Assembly: GCF_004364245.1 (NCBI RefSeq)
Contig: NZ_SOAV01000011.1
Span: forward strand, 62,001-126,000
Direction of reading: 5' to 3'
Origin: Streptomyces sp. BK208
GTDB lineage: Bacteria; Actinomycetota; Actinomycetes; Streptomycetales; Streptomycetaceae
Length of the DNA stretch: 64,000 nt
Positions within the stretch are counted from its first letter, which is position 1, and each line of letters opens with the position of its first letter. The notes below the pieces were generated by a model. The model was not told the origin of the DNA. It did no database searches and worked only from the letters and a program-made list of their open reading frames with translations. A program made the position numbers and the translations under genes. Shown piece by piece: positions 24,634 through 33,065 of this stretch.

Positions 24634-25401
24634 TCACTCTGCCCTGGCGATCGTGGTGGCGGTCTCCTGCAGGGCCGTGGCAATCGCTGGCATGTCCTGT
24701 TCACGCAAACGTACGGCGGGTGCGTACACGGAGATCGCGGCGAGCGGTTCCCCGATGCGGTTGCGGATGGCCACGCCTACGCCGTGCAGGTCGTGTGCAC
24801 TTTCCTCGAGGTCTGCCGCCCATCCCCGGACTCTGACTTCCTCCAACTCCACCTCAAGCAGCGGCCACTCAGTGATGCTTCCTGCCGCCGTGGCGGGGAG
24901 CGCGGCCGGGAGTGTCGCGCGTACATCTGCCGGGTCGCGCAGTGCGAGCAAAGCCTTGCCCGCCGCTGTGACGTGGGCGGGGAGTTCCTGTCCGAGCGGA
25001 ACACTGACGCGCAGGACATGCCGGCACTCGACTCCGTCGAGTAGTCGGACGACGGCCGCATCCAGGGTGTACAGGCACACCGTCTCCTGCAGCTTTTCGG
25101 AGAGCTCCTCCAGGGGTCTGCGCGCCTGTCGTCGGACGTCCAGCTGGGCGATCGCGGCCAGTCCCATGCGTACGAGCTGCGGACCCGCTGAGTATCCGTG
25201 CTGGCCAGGATCGTGACGCAGGAAACCCGTGCGCTGCAGGGTGACCAGGATGCGGTGTGCGGTGGAACGTGAGATACCGAGCTCCCGGGCGGTTTCGGTA
25301 ACACCGACTTCCCCCCTGTCATACGCCAGGACGAGAACATCCAGGGCCTTCGTCACCGACGCCAAGGCCTCCGTCGCCGACAGATGCTTGCCATCCACCA
25401 T
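24634..25401 (-). CDS. IclR-family transcriptional regulator
   Basis: The 255-residue protein has an N-terminal winged helix (ALDVLVLAYDRGEVGVTETARELGISRSTAHRILVTLQRTGFL). A C-terminal IclR effector domain follows, with ELPAHVTAAGKALLAL and GVAIRNRIGEPLAAISVYAPAVR. IclR proteins sense small organic acids or aromatics and repress or activate catabolic operons. No obvious target operon is adjacent in this accessory region. The ATG at 25401 lacks a strong Shine-Dalgarno sequence. Confidence 0.92.
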   Translation of the reverse strand: MVDGKHLSATEALASVTKALDVLVLAYDRGEVGVTETARELGISRSTAHRILVTLQRTGFLRHDPGQHGYSAGPQLVRMGLAAIAQLDVRRQARRPLEELSEKLQETVCLYTLDAAVVRLLDGVECRHVLRVSVPLGQELPAHVTAAGKALLALRDPADVRATLPAALPATAAGSITEWPLLEVELEEVRVRGWAADLEESAHDLHGVGVAIRNRIGEPLAAISVYAPAVRLREQDMPAIATALQETATTIARAE

Positions 25402-25447
25402 GAAGGAACCGTAACGCTCAAACGTTCCCGGAGACCGGGAGCTTCGG

Positions 25448-25471
25448 CAGAATCCACACGTCAGAATTCTG
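25448..25471. promoter_or_regulatory. Possible IclR autoregulatory site
   Basis: A 10-bp palindrome CAGAATTCTG (25462-25471) is preceded by a CAGAAT half-site at 25448, about 50-70 nt upstream of the IclR gene start. IclR proteins usually bind dyads in their own promoters. The rest of the 25402-25679 intergenic sequence shows nothing else I can support. Confidence 0.35.
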
Positions 25472-25679
25472 CGATGGCACGTCTCACAGTTCCGGTGCGG
25501 CATCGCTCGAACCCGGCGAGCCAACTCTGCGTCAAGACAGGTTGATTCCTGCGATAACCCCGACCGGACTTGCCGTGCTTGAGCGCACTGCTGACCGTTT
25601 GATAGCGCCTCACAGGAATGGGGTGCGTGCCACAGTGTGCCGTCCCTACACTGGCAGCGACCTTCCTTAGGAGTTCGCT

Positions 25680-26201
25680 ATGGCGGGATACCGGACCAGC
25701 GCACCTGCGTCAGACAAGGGTGTCTACATCGGCCAGGCCCGGCATGCCGTGAAGGAGCTGATCACTTCACTGCGCGGCGAGTTGGCGACATTGGAAGCTG
25801 TGTACGCGATGATGTGCCAGGGCGCCGAATCCACCGATGTCCGCGAAGAGCCGCTGGACACTGGCGAGGACGCGGAAACCGACCAGCCTTCCCGGGAGGG
25901 TCCGTCTGAAGTTTCTGTCGCCGACGAGGATGCTTCGTCCGAAGATGGGCGACCGGGGAATGGCACTCGGACCCTGGGGCCACCGCGTAACGGAAGCATG
26001 CGCGATGCGATCCTCACACTCCTGTGCGCCGCTCAAGAAGCAATGTCCATCACCGACATCGCGGCGGCAGTGCGCCCGGGAGCGGACGCGACGGTCCGCT
26101 CATCCGTAGGAAAAACCCTCAACCGTATGAAGCAACTTGGCGAGGTGGAAAACGTAGCACCGGGAATGTTCCGGGCCGTGCTGTCATCCCGGGCTGCTTG
26201 A
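25680..26201 (+). CDS. Winged-helix hypothetical protein with acidic linker
   Basis: TAGGAG precedes the ATG at 25680. The 173-residue protein has a helical N-terminus (IGQARHAVKELITSLRGELATLEAVYAMM). A long acidic, disordered middle rich in Glu, Asp and Ser follows (about 55-105). The C-terminal winged helix reads MRDAILTLLCAAQEAMSITDIAAAV...SVGKTLNRMKQLGEVENVAPGMFRA. It is probably a DNA-binding regulator of the MarR/replication-initiator-like fold. A strong hairpin terminator follows 32 nt after its stop. No partner is evident. Confidence 0.7.
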   Translation: MAGYRTSAPASDKGVYIGQARHAVKELITSLRGELATLEAVYAMMCQGAESTDVREEPLDTGEDAETDQPSREGPSEVSVADEDASSEDGRPGNGTRTLGPPRNGSMRDAILTLLCAAQEAMSITDIAAAVRPGADATVRSSVGKTLNRMKQLGEVENVAPGMFRAVLSSRAA

Positions 26202-26233
26202 TCTACCCGAGAACGACCCTAACCCAACAAGCA

Positions 26234-26264
26234 GGCCTCCCTCGATTAGCGGTCGAGGGAGGCC
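26234..26264 (+). terminator. Hairpin terminator
   Basis: GGCCTCCCTCGA (26234-26245) and its exact reverse complement (26253-26264) form a 12-bp stem with a 7-nt loop, just downstream of the winged-helix gene. A weaker inverted repeat, TAGCGC...GCGCTA, lies at 26326-26348. Otherwise 26265-26411 is empty. Confidence 0.7.
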
Positions 26265-26411
26265 GCCAAACACGCGAACGGACGCTTCTCCTAGCAGGGT
26301 TCCGGTCCGTCGCGCACGTTCACTCTAGCGCTCCTATGGGTGGCGCTATAGGGCGTCTGCGCCATCCGGCACTTGAGCGTGCACGACTGACCTCAAATAG
26401 GCAATTGGGGA

Positions 26412-26732
26412 TCAGTCATGAGCACATTGGGTCGCATTCGATCCGGGCCAGAGCGCGAGACCCAGGGCACGCTCCAGCCGGCAGACCGTCAGCACGTCCG
26501 GCCAGGTGGCGCCCGCCAGCAGATCGCCGATGGTCTGTCTGCCGACGTTGCTCTGGGCGGCCAGTGCACGCAGCGAGAGCTCCGGTCTCTCACGCAGGGC
26601 GGCGGCGAGGCGGCGGGCAATCGTCTGGACCACCGCTGCGGCGGGCTCCCCGACGATCCGGGCATCCGGCCACTCCTCCGGATCGACGGCGTAGCTCCAT
26701 GGCGGCGCCGTGCGCGCTCGGCCTCCGGTCAT
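26412..26732 (-). CDS. XRE-family HTH regulator of the mobile element
   Basis: The 106-residue protein carries a helix-turn-helix (LSLRALAAQSNVGRQTIGDLLAGATWPDVLTVCRLERAL), with an N-terminal extension of about 45 residues. It is divergent from the recombinase-like and transposase-like genes, with the 20-bp perfect palindrome in the shared promoter region. It is the natural candidate to bind that palindrome and repress the element. AAGGAA upstream of the ATG serves as ribosome binding site. Confidence 0.8.
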   Translation of the reverse strand: MTGGRARTAPPWSYAVDPEEWPDARIVGEPAAAVVQTIARRLAAALRERPELSLRALAAQSNVGRQTIGDLLAGATWPDVLTVCRLERALGLALWPGSNATQCAHD

Positions 26733-26772
26733 AAAGATGCGTTCCTTCAGATCGTGATCGACACTGACACCA

Positions 26773-26798
26773 GCGGCCGGTTAACCGGCCGCCTGTCA
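26773..26798. promoter_or_regulatory. 20-bp perfect palindrome / copy 2 of the dispersed site
   Basis: The sequence GCGGCCGGTTAACCGGCCGC (26773-26792) is its own reverse complement. It is followed by CTGTCA, which extends the match to the copy at 24072. It is centred between the divergent HTH gene (start 26732) and the recombinase-like gene (start 26823), where an operator is expected. Confidence 0.65.
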
Positions 26799-26822
26799 TG
26801 GGCCTTGCGCCTGGAGGTCGCT

Positions 26823-27758
26823 GTGTCGAATCGCCTGCTGGCCTACGCACCGAAGGCGGAGACAGTGCCGCCCGCCCAGTGGCGCCGCATCGCTCCGGTC
26901 GTCCGCTCGCTGGGGTTCATGGCCGTCGCAGCGGGACCCTACGGCCCAGACGTGGTCATGACACCGCTCGCACGGCTGGTCGCCTGGGTCGAGGCCCAAG
27001 GCCTCCCGCTCGAACCCTCGGTGATCCTTGACCAGAACACCGTCGAACGGTTCATCCTCGTCGGCTGCCGCGACATGGCCGCCAACAGCCGCCGAACCTG
27101 CAGCAGCCAGCTGCGCCGGGCCTCCGAAGCACTCCTGCTGGACCAGCTCGGACAGCATCCGCCGATCCGGCTCAAGGCCACCGCCGCCCCAGTGGCCCCC
27201 TACCCGCCAGCGGAAATCGCCTACTGGCTGATCTGGGCGCAGAGCCTGCCCACCCCCGCCCAGCGGCGCAACGCCTGTCTTCTGTTCTGTCTGGGCGTCG
27301 GCTGCGGGCTCGCCGTTGAGGATCTTGTGTACGTTCGGGGGCGGGACATCCTGGCGGGCCCCACCGGCCGGGCGCTGGTGAAGGTGCACGGGCGTCGTCC
27401 GCGCACTGTCGTATGCCGGTACGCCTACGAGGAACTGCTGCTGGCGGAAGCCGCCCACATCCCGGCAGACGCGTACGCCTTCCGGCCGGACTGGCAGGAC
27501 CGCACCAGCAAGCACATCGCATCGGACTGGCTGGCCAAGTACCCGCGGATCATCGGCCGTTGTGACGGTGCAGTCCTGCAGACCCAGCGGCTGCGCACGA
27601 CCTGGCTCGTCGAACTGCTCAATGCAGGCATTCCGCTGAAGGTGATCCTCAAAGCGTCCGGACTCGCGACCCTGCACAGCCTCTCGCGCTACCTCATCTT
27701 CCTCCACGACGTGCCCGAAGCAGAGGCATCCGATCTGTTGCGGGGAGCGGCGGCGTGA
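26823..27758 (+). CDS. Tyrosine-recombinase-like protein with degenerate active site
   Basis: The GTG at 26823 lies 5 nt after GGAGG. The 311-residue protein reads like a phage-integrase fold: a helical DNA-binding N-terminal half, then a block like GLRxxEL (here GLAVEDL, residues 162-168), a block like HxLRHT (QRLRTT, 255-260) and a terminal Tyr290. By hand alignment Arg I is Ala164, the first His is Gln255 and the GH motif is Gly-Leu; only Arg258 and Tyr290 remain. It is therefore probably a DNA-binding accessory factor or an atypical recombinase. Its stop overlaps the transposase-like start by 4 nt, so the two proteins likely act together in transposition. Confidence 0.65.
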   Translation: MSNRLLAYAPKAETVPPAQWRRIAPVVRSLGFMAVAAGPYGPDVVMTPLARLVAWVEAQGLPLEPSVILDQNTVERFILVGCRDMAANSRRTCSSQLRRASEALLLDQLGQHPPIRLKATAAPVAPYPPAEIAYWLIWAQSLPTPAQRRNACLLFCLGVGCGLAVEDLVYVRGRDILAGPTGRALVKVHGRRPRTVVCRYAYEELLLAEAAHIPADAYAFRPDWQDRTSKHIASDWLAKYPRIIGRCDGAVLQTQRLRTTWLVELLNAGIPLKVILKASGLATLHSLSRYLIFLHDVPEAEASDLLRGAAA

Positions 27759-29656
27759 GCAGGAAGAACCCTGAGAACAAACCCTGCCGGCGCACCGGCC
27801 TCGCCTTACGCCCTGCACCACAGGCCCCCGGCCGTACCCTCAGCGACCGCGTTGTGAGGCAGGTCTTCGACCTCGTGCGCCACAGCGGAGTACTGGAACG
27901 CCTTCCCTCCAACGAGCACCGGCCAGGCCCGAAGGGCTTCCCATTCCGCACAGTGCTGATCGGCCTGATCTTGTCGCAGTACATGGGCAAGAGCGCGAAC
28001 ATCAACGACGCATGGGAGACGCTCTTCTTCGCCTTGTCTCCAGGGTCCAAAGCTCTTCTTGATGTCCCCGACGTCGACCTGCACATCCGCGAGGGCGCAA
28101 CCCGAGAAGAAATCGACCGCGTCGCGCACCACCAGTACGCGACGTCGAAGCGCGTCTACCGATCCTGGTCCTCGATGACTCGGCGCCTCGACCCTGCACC
28201 ACACGACCGCCGCAAGCGGCTGTCGCTCAGCGAGGCCAAGAAGATCCGACGGAAGTGGAATGCCCGCGCCAACCAGGACACCGTGCGCAACCTGGAGGCC
28301 ATCGCCCAGGATCTGATTCTCGCTCCGGTGATGGCTTCCTACCGGCGCGGCGACTTCGCTCGGTGGCCCGGCCACATCGCGGTCGATGACACTCCGGTTC
28401 CGGTCTGGGGCAAAGAGCCGGACTACCACCAGGACCGGGCCTCGCTTGAGATCACCGCCGGGATGTACGTGAAGGGAGGAACGCAGAAGAAGTCGGGGCC
28501 CAGCGGCAAAGTTGCGGCCTCCACGAACACTGGCACCCGGCGCGGCACGGCAAACAAGCCAGTGCCTCGCAAGAGCAAGTCGGGACAAGAGAAGAAGGCC
28601 AAGGCGCCGGAGAAGAAAGAGTTCCGCTACGCGCTGATGGCCGCGTTCCCGGGCCATGGCCATGGCGACCTCGCCGGCGCCTACCCTGCGGTCTGCCTCG
28701 GCATGATCCTTCACACCCCGGGCACCGAACCCGGCCCGGCCGCCCTGCGCGCCATCCAGCCGGCCTTCGAACGAGGCCTGGTCAAAGACCTGTTCTGCGC
28801 CGACCGGGGCATCACCCAGGCCAAGCCTCACAACCTGCATCTGCAGCTGCTCAAACTCGGCCTCAACGCGGTGAAGCACTACAACGACGACAAGGTCGAC
28901 CGTCAAGGGGAGTTCCGCGGCATGCAGCTGGTCGGCGGCGAGTTTTACTGCCCGCTGATGCCCACCCCGCTCATCACTGCGGGCGCCACGTACATCGACA
29001 GCCGCACGGACGAGGACCGCGCCCACGCACTCAACCTGATCCAGTCCCGGAAGGACTACCAGACCAAGATCAAGGAGTACGGCCCCGCAGGGGACCAGCG
29101 TCGACAGTGCCCCGCCCTCGGGTCCCACGCCACGGTCACCTGCTATCGCCGGCCCCAGCCACGCCCGTCCACCGTCGTCGACCTCGACGCCCCCACTGTC
29201 CGTACCCCGGCAGCCCTGCCCACCATCTCCAAGCCCAAGCGGGACACCCCCGTCTACCCCGACATCTGCAGAGGGAAGAGCATCACCGTGCCGGGCACCG
29301 TGTTGGCCAAGTGGCGGCAGAAATACCCCCTGTTCACCCCTCTGTGGCAGGAAGCCTGGTCCGGACTGCGCAGTCAGAACGAGGGCGGCAACGGGAACCT
29401 CAAGAAGTCCGCCCTCGACAGCATCGACAATCCCCAGCTCCGCCTGCCGCACGGACGCGTCGCACAGACCCTGCTCAATGCCGTCATCATCTTCGTGGCG
29501 AACCTCAGAGCCATCCGACGGTTCCTCCGCGACCAGGGCATCCAGCCCCGCAAAGCCAGCACGCAGAGCGCCGCAACCCAAGCCGGTGAGCCCTCCGACC
29601 CGCCCCAGGCGCGACCGCTTCCGGCCGAGCAGGTCGAGCCTCCGCCACGCGAGTGA
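27755..29656 (+). CDS. DDE transposase-like protein
   Basis: The GTG at 27755 overlaps the previous stop. The 633-residue protein has a basic N-terminal region and then an RNase H-like core with candidate catalytic residues Asp211 (AVDDTPVPVWG), Asp350 (FCADRGITQAK) and Glu543 (QNEGGNGNLKKS). A Lys/Ser-rich insertion lies at about 245-290 (GTQKKSGPSGK...KKAKAPEKKE). The downstream helical segment (LPHGRVAQTLLNAVIIFVANLRAI) is typical of transposases. I do not recognise the IS family. Coupled to a recombinase-like protein and a divergent HTH gene, it appears to be the catalytic part of an unusual mobile element. Confidence 0.65.
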   Translation: MSRKNPENKPCRRTGLALRPAPQAPGRTLSDRVVRQVFDLVRHSGVLERLPSNEHRPGPKGFPFRTVLIGLILSQYMGKSANINDAWETLFFALSPGSKALLDVPDVDLHIREGATREEIDRVAHHQYATSKRVYRSWSSMTRRLDPAPHDRRKRLSLSEAKKIRRKWNARANQDTVRNLEAIAQDLILAPVMASYRRGDFARWPGHIAVDDTPVPVWGKEPDYHQDRASLEITAGMYVKGGTQKKSGPSGKVAASTNTGTRRGTANKPVPRKSKSGQEKKAKAPEKKEFRYALMAAFPGHGHGDLAGAYPAVCLGMILHTPGTEPGPAALRAIQPAFERGLVKDLFCADRGITQAKPHNLHLQLLKLGLNAVKHYNDDKVDRQGEFRGMQLVGGEFYCPLMPTPLITAGATYIDSRTDEDRAHALNLIQSRKDYQTKIKEYGPAGDQRRQCPALGSHATVTCYRRPQPRPSTVVDLDAPTVRTPAALPTISKPKRDTPVYPDICRGKSITVPGTVLAKWRQKYPLFTPLWQEAWSGLRSQNEGGNGNLKKSALDSIDNPQLRLPHGRVAQTLLNAVIIFVANLRAIRRFLRDQGIQPRKASTQSAATQAGEPSDPPQARPLPAEQVEPPPRE

Positions 29657-29691
29657 CACACCTCCGCCGCGCTCCGCCCCCTGAAAACCCC

Positions 29692-29732
29692 ACATGCCTG
29701 CGCCACGGCTACCAGCCGTCGCGCAGGCATGT
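29692..29732 (+). terminator. Terminator after the transposase-like gene
   Basis: ACATGCCTGCGC...ACGGCT pairs with AGCCGT...GCGCAGGCATGT across a 3-nt loop, giving an 18-bp stem with one central mismatch, followed by CCTGTTTC. It begins 35 nt after the stop codon. The remaining bases to the tRNA at 29902 contain no gene. Confidence 0.7.
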
Positions 29733-29901
29733 CCTGTTTCCGCAGGTGAGAGGCGCAGTACCTGGACCGCCACCGCCTCACCCCCTCATCGAGCCGATCA
29801 CGAGGCTCAAGACCCCAGAAACGACGAAATACCGGTGAGTCACATGACTCGACCGGTAATTCGTGAACGCTTCGGGACGATCTCGTGAACGTCCCATCTT
29901 G

Positions 29902-29986
29902 TGTCCGAGGGGGGACTTGAACCCCCACGCCCGATAAAGGGCACTAGCACCTCAAGCTAGCGCGTCTGCCATTCCGCCACCCGGAC
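29902..29986 (-). tRNA. tRNA-Leu (anticodon GAG)
   Basis: The 85-nt minus-strand sequence folds as a class II tRNA. The acceptor stem pairs GTCCGGG with CTCGGAC (one G-U pair). The anticodon stem CTAGC/GCTAG encloses the loop TTGAGGT, giving anticodon GAG. There is a long variable arm, and the T arm contains GTTCAAGTC. CCA is not encoded. Its 3' end faces the accessory region on the left, the usual orientation for a tRNA used as an integration site. Confidence 0.95.
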
Positions 29987-30138
29987 CAGGTGCCTGTCGC
30001 GGTGCGGGGGTGTTCCCCGCGGCGACATGGACAACCATACCAAGCTTTTGCGGTGCCTTTCACCTGCGTTTCCTTCGCCCGCGCTCGGCCTGAGCGGCGG
30101 TCCGGGACCTGCGCCCGCACTGCGCCTAGGGTCGCACC

Positions 30139-31470
30139 ATGAGTGACTGGTTGGTTACGCAGGGCCCGCTTCCGCGTCGTCGGCCGCGGGCGTTGTCGCC
30201 GCTCAGGGAGCACCTGCGGGACACGTTCTGGTTCGCGCCCACCGCGGCCATGGTGGGCGTCTTCGCGGTCTGGCTGGTGGCTCAGGAGCTCGACGCCGCC
30301 CTGGTGCGCTCGCTGCAGGACGACGGCGACTTCGACACCCTCGCCGACCTGCTGCGCTTCGCGGACGACGCGAAGGCGGTGGTGTCGGCGGTCGGCTCGG
30401 CGATGATGACCTTCATCGGTGTGGTGTTCAGCATCTCGCTGGTCGCCGTGCAGATGGCGAGCGGGCAGTTCACCCCGCGGGTGGTGCGCCTCTTCGTCCG
30501 CAGCCGGATCACCAAGGCGACCTTCGCCGTCTTCCTGGCCACCTTCGTCCTGACGCTGCTCGTCCTGACCAGCTACGACAGCAACGCCGACCCCCGCGCC
30601 GCCACGACCGTGCCCCTGGTGCAGTCGGTGCTCACCCTTCTCATGGTCGCGCTGAGCCTGCTGCTCTTCGTGCTGTACGTCAACGCCACGCTGCGGCTGA
30701 TGCGGGTCAGCCATGTGATCGCCCGTATCGCCGCGGAGTCCCTGCGGGTGGCGGCGCTGACGCCCCTGCCCGCGGGCGCCGGCGAGGAGCCGGACCTCGG
30801 GCCGGTGACGGCGTGGGTGGCCCACGAGGGGCGGGCCGGGGTGCTGCGGGACGTGCACGTCGCCCGGCTGGTACGGGTGGCCCGGGGGCACGGGGTGGTG
30901 CTGCGGCTGGTGCCGCGGACCGGTGACTTCGTGGTGCCGGGCACGCCGGTCCTGGCGGTGCACGGCGGGGCGGCGCCGCCGCGCCGGGCGCTGCGGTACG
31001 CCCTGTCGGTGGGGGTGGAGCGCACCTTCCACCAGGACCTGGCGTTCGGTCTGCGCCAGCTGGCCGACATCGGGCTGCGCGCCCTGTCCCCCGCGGTGAA
31101 CGATCCGACGACGGCCGTGCAGGCGCTGGACCGGGTCGTGCAGATCCTGGCGACGCTGTCCCGGCGGCCGCTGGACGCCGTGCCGCACCGGGACCGGCGC
31201 GGCACGGTCCGGCTGGTGCAGCCGGTGCCCGGCTGGGCGGAGCTGGTGGACCTCGGGTTCACCGAGGTCCGTGCCTGCGCCGCCGGGTCACCGCAGGTCA
31301 CGCGGCGGTTGTCGGCGGCGTTCGAGGACCTGCTGCTGCTTGTGCCGCAGGAGCGGCGCGCTCCGCTGCTGCGCCATCGCGAGCTGCTGCGGCAGGCCGT
31401 CGAGCGTGCCGCGCCGACGCCCGCGGACCGGGCCTTCGCCCTGCGGCCGGACCGGCAGGGCATCGGCTGA
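30139..31470 (+). CDS. DUF2254 membrane protein
   Basis: The 443-residue protein has four N-terminal membrane segments (about 34-52, 80-108, 130-148 and 155-180). They are followed by a soluble C-terminal half with alternating Ala/Leu/Val strands and the conserved ALSPAVNDPTTAVQALDR stretch characteristic of DUF2254. The function of the family is unknown; it is a predicted inner-membrane protein. It is the first gene right of the tRNA and is convergent with the aldehyde dehydrogenase gene. Confidence 0.9.
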   Translation: MSDWLVTQGPLPRRRPRALSPLREHLRDTFWFAPTAAMVGVFAVWLVAQELDAALVRSLQDDGDFDTLADLLRFADDAKAVVSAVGSAMMTFIGVVFSISLVAVQMASGQFTPRVVRLFVRSRITKATFAVFLATFVLTLLVLTSYDSNADPRAATTVPLVQSVLTLLMVALSLLLFVLYVNATLRLMRVSHVIARIAAESLRVAALTPLPAGAGEEPDLGPVTAWVAHEGRAGVLRDVHVARLVRVARGHGVVLRLVPRTGDFVVPGTPVLAVHGGAAPPRRALRYALSVGVERTFHQDLAFGLRQLADIGLRALSPAVNDPTTAVQALDRVVQILATLSRRPLDAVPHRDRRGTVRLVQPVPGWAELVDLGFTEVRACAAGSPQVTRRLSAAFEDLLLLVPQERRAPLLRHRELLRQAVERAAPTPADRAFALRPDRQGIG

Positions 31471-31505
31471 CCGGGGGCGCCCGGCTGAGCCCGCGCCCCG
31501 ACCCG

Positions 31506-33065
31506 TCACGGCATGAGGTGGTGGTCCGGGAAGTTTCCCGGCAGCCGCTCCCCCGCGGGGCCGCGCGTGACGGCGCGGACCAGCAGTTCCCCGCCCACGA
31601 AGGCGCCGCGCCACGACCCGCCGTGCCCGCCGAACAGCTCGTCGCGGTCTCCGCGGGAGCGCGGCACTCCGTGGCCGACCTTGAACGCGCGGATCTGCGG
31701 CGCCAGCCGCGCGTACGTCGCCGGGTCGTCCGTGGACAGGGTGGCCACCAGCGCGCCGTTGGAGGCGTTCATCGCGGCGAGCAGCTCGGCCTCGGTGTCG
31801 GCCAGGACGATGGTGTCGACCGGACCGAAGGGCTCGGCGTGGTGCAGCGGCGAGGACCGGGGCGGGCCCAGCAGCGTGACCGGCTGGACGTAGGCCGAGG
31901 TGTCCTGGCCGGGCAGGAACCGGGCGTCGGCCGCGCTGCCGCGGTGCAGGGGGACGGCGCCGCGGTCGACGGCCTCGGCCACCTGGTCCTGGAGCTCCTT
32001 CGCCTTGGCGGCGTTGACGACCGGCCCGAAGTCGAGCGCCGGGTACGGGTCGTCCGGTGCGGCGACGGCGAGCGGGTGGCCGACGCGCAGGGTGCGGACC
32101 GCCGGTAGGTACGCCGCGAGGAACGCGTCGAACAGCTGCCGCTGGACGACGAAGCGCGGGTAGGCGGTGCAGCGCTGCTTGCCGTAGTCGAAGAGCTTCG
32201 GGATCACCTTGGTGAGCGCGTCCCAGTCGGTGAAGTTCCAGACGCCCCAGGTGTTGAGTCCCTCCTGTTCGAGGATGTGCCGCTTGCCGAGGTCGGTGAC
32301 GGCGGTGGCGACGGCCGCGCCCGTGTCCCGGCCGCCGACGAAGGAGACGCAGCCGATCTCGGGCGCGCGCACCAGCGCCTGGGACAGTTCGCCGCCGCTG
32401 CCGCTGACGAGGGTGAAGGGGAGTCCCTCGCGGGCGGCGAGCGCGCAGGCCAGGGTGAGGCAGGCGACGCCGCCGTCGGTCGGGGTCTTGGCGATGACCG
32501 CGTTGCCCGCCAGCGCCTGGACCAGCATCGCGTGCACGAGCACGCTCATCGGGTAGTTCCAGCTCGCGATGTTGGACACCGGACCGTCCAGCGGGGCACG
32601 CCCGTCGAGCATGTCGTCTATGCCGTCGACGTACCAGCGCACGCCGTCGACGGCCCGGTCGACGTCGGCGGTGGCCGAACGCCAGGGCTTGCCGATCTCC
32701 CACACCAGCAGCAGCGCGAGCAGGTCGCGGTGCTGGGCGAGGGCGTCGAGGGTGGCGGCCACGCGGGCCCGCCGTTCGGCCAGGGGGAGGTGGCGCCAGG
32801 CCCGGTGCTGGTCGAGCGAGGCGTGTACGGCGTGCCGGGCCGTGGCCGGGTCCAGGCGGGGCGGGCCCGCGACGGGGGTGCCGTCGACGGGGCTGGTGGC
32901 CGGCAGGACCCGGCCGTCCGCCCGCCAGCGGGCGCCCCAGAGGTTGAGGACGCGGTCCTCGCCGAACGCCTCGGGTGCGACGGCGCGGCAGCGCCGCCAG
33001 GCCTCGGCCCAGGAGGTGCCGGACTTCAGGGTGAGCGCCGCGGCGCTCCGCGTGCCGGACGTCAT
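31506..33065 (-). CDS. Aldehyde dehydrogenase family protein of the oxalate-type locus
   Basis: The 519-residue NAD(P)-dependent dehydrogenase has a cofactor-binding SNIASWNYPMSV and ALAGNAVIAKTPTDGG, the general base in LEQEGLN (in place of the common ELGG) and the nucleophile Cys in GKQRCTAYPRF. Its ATG overlaps the SucD-like stop (ATGA), so it is the third gene of the minus-strand arm. With CoA ligase-like partners it could be a CoA-acylating dehydrogenase interconverting an acyl-CoA (for example oxalyl-CoA) and its aldehyde (glyoxylate). That substrate is inference from neighbours. Confidence 0.85.
   Translation of the reverse strand: MTSGTRSAAALTLKSGTSWAEAWRRCRAVAPEAFGEDRVLNLWGARWRADGRVLPATSPVDGTPVAGPPRLDPATARHAVHASLDQHRAWRHLPLAERRARVAATLDALAQHRDLLALLLVWEIGKPWRSATADVDRAVDGVRWYVDGIDDMLDGRAPLDGPVSNIASWNYPMSVLVHAMLVQALAGNAVIAKTPTDGGVACLTLACALAAREGLPFTLVSGSGGELSQALVRAPEIGCVSFVGGRDTGAAVATAVTDLGKRHILEQEGLNTWGVWNFTDWDALTKVIPKLFDYGKQRCTAYPRFVVQRQLFDAFLAAYLPAVRTLRVGHPLAVAAPDDPYPALDFGPVVNAAKAKELQDQVAEAVDRGAVPLHRGSAADARFLPGQDTSAYVQPVTLLGPPRSSPLHHAEPFGPVDTIVLADTEAELLAAMNASNGALVATLSTDDPATYARLAPQIRAFKVGHGVPRSRGDRDELFGGHGGSWRGAFVGGELLVRAVTRGPAGERLPGNFPDHHLMP

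Noticed and set aside
26326..26348. TAGCGC/GCGCTA inverted repeat as an element end
   Set aside because: The arms are only 6 bp, and no matching copy was seen beyond the transposase-like gene, so it cannot be called a terminal inverted repeat.
29880..29990. Second copy of the tRNA-Leu 3' end as an attachment site inside the window
   Set aside because: I looked for repeats of the tRNA 3' segment to the left and saw none, so no attL/attR pair can be claimed from this window.
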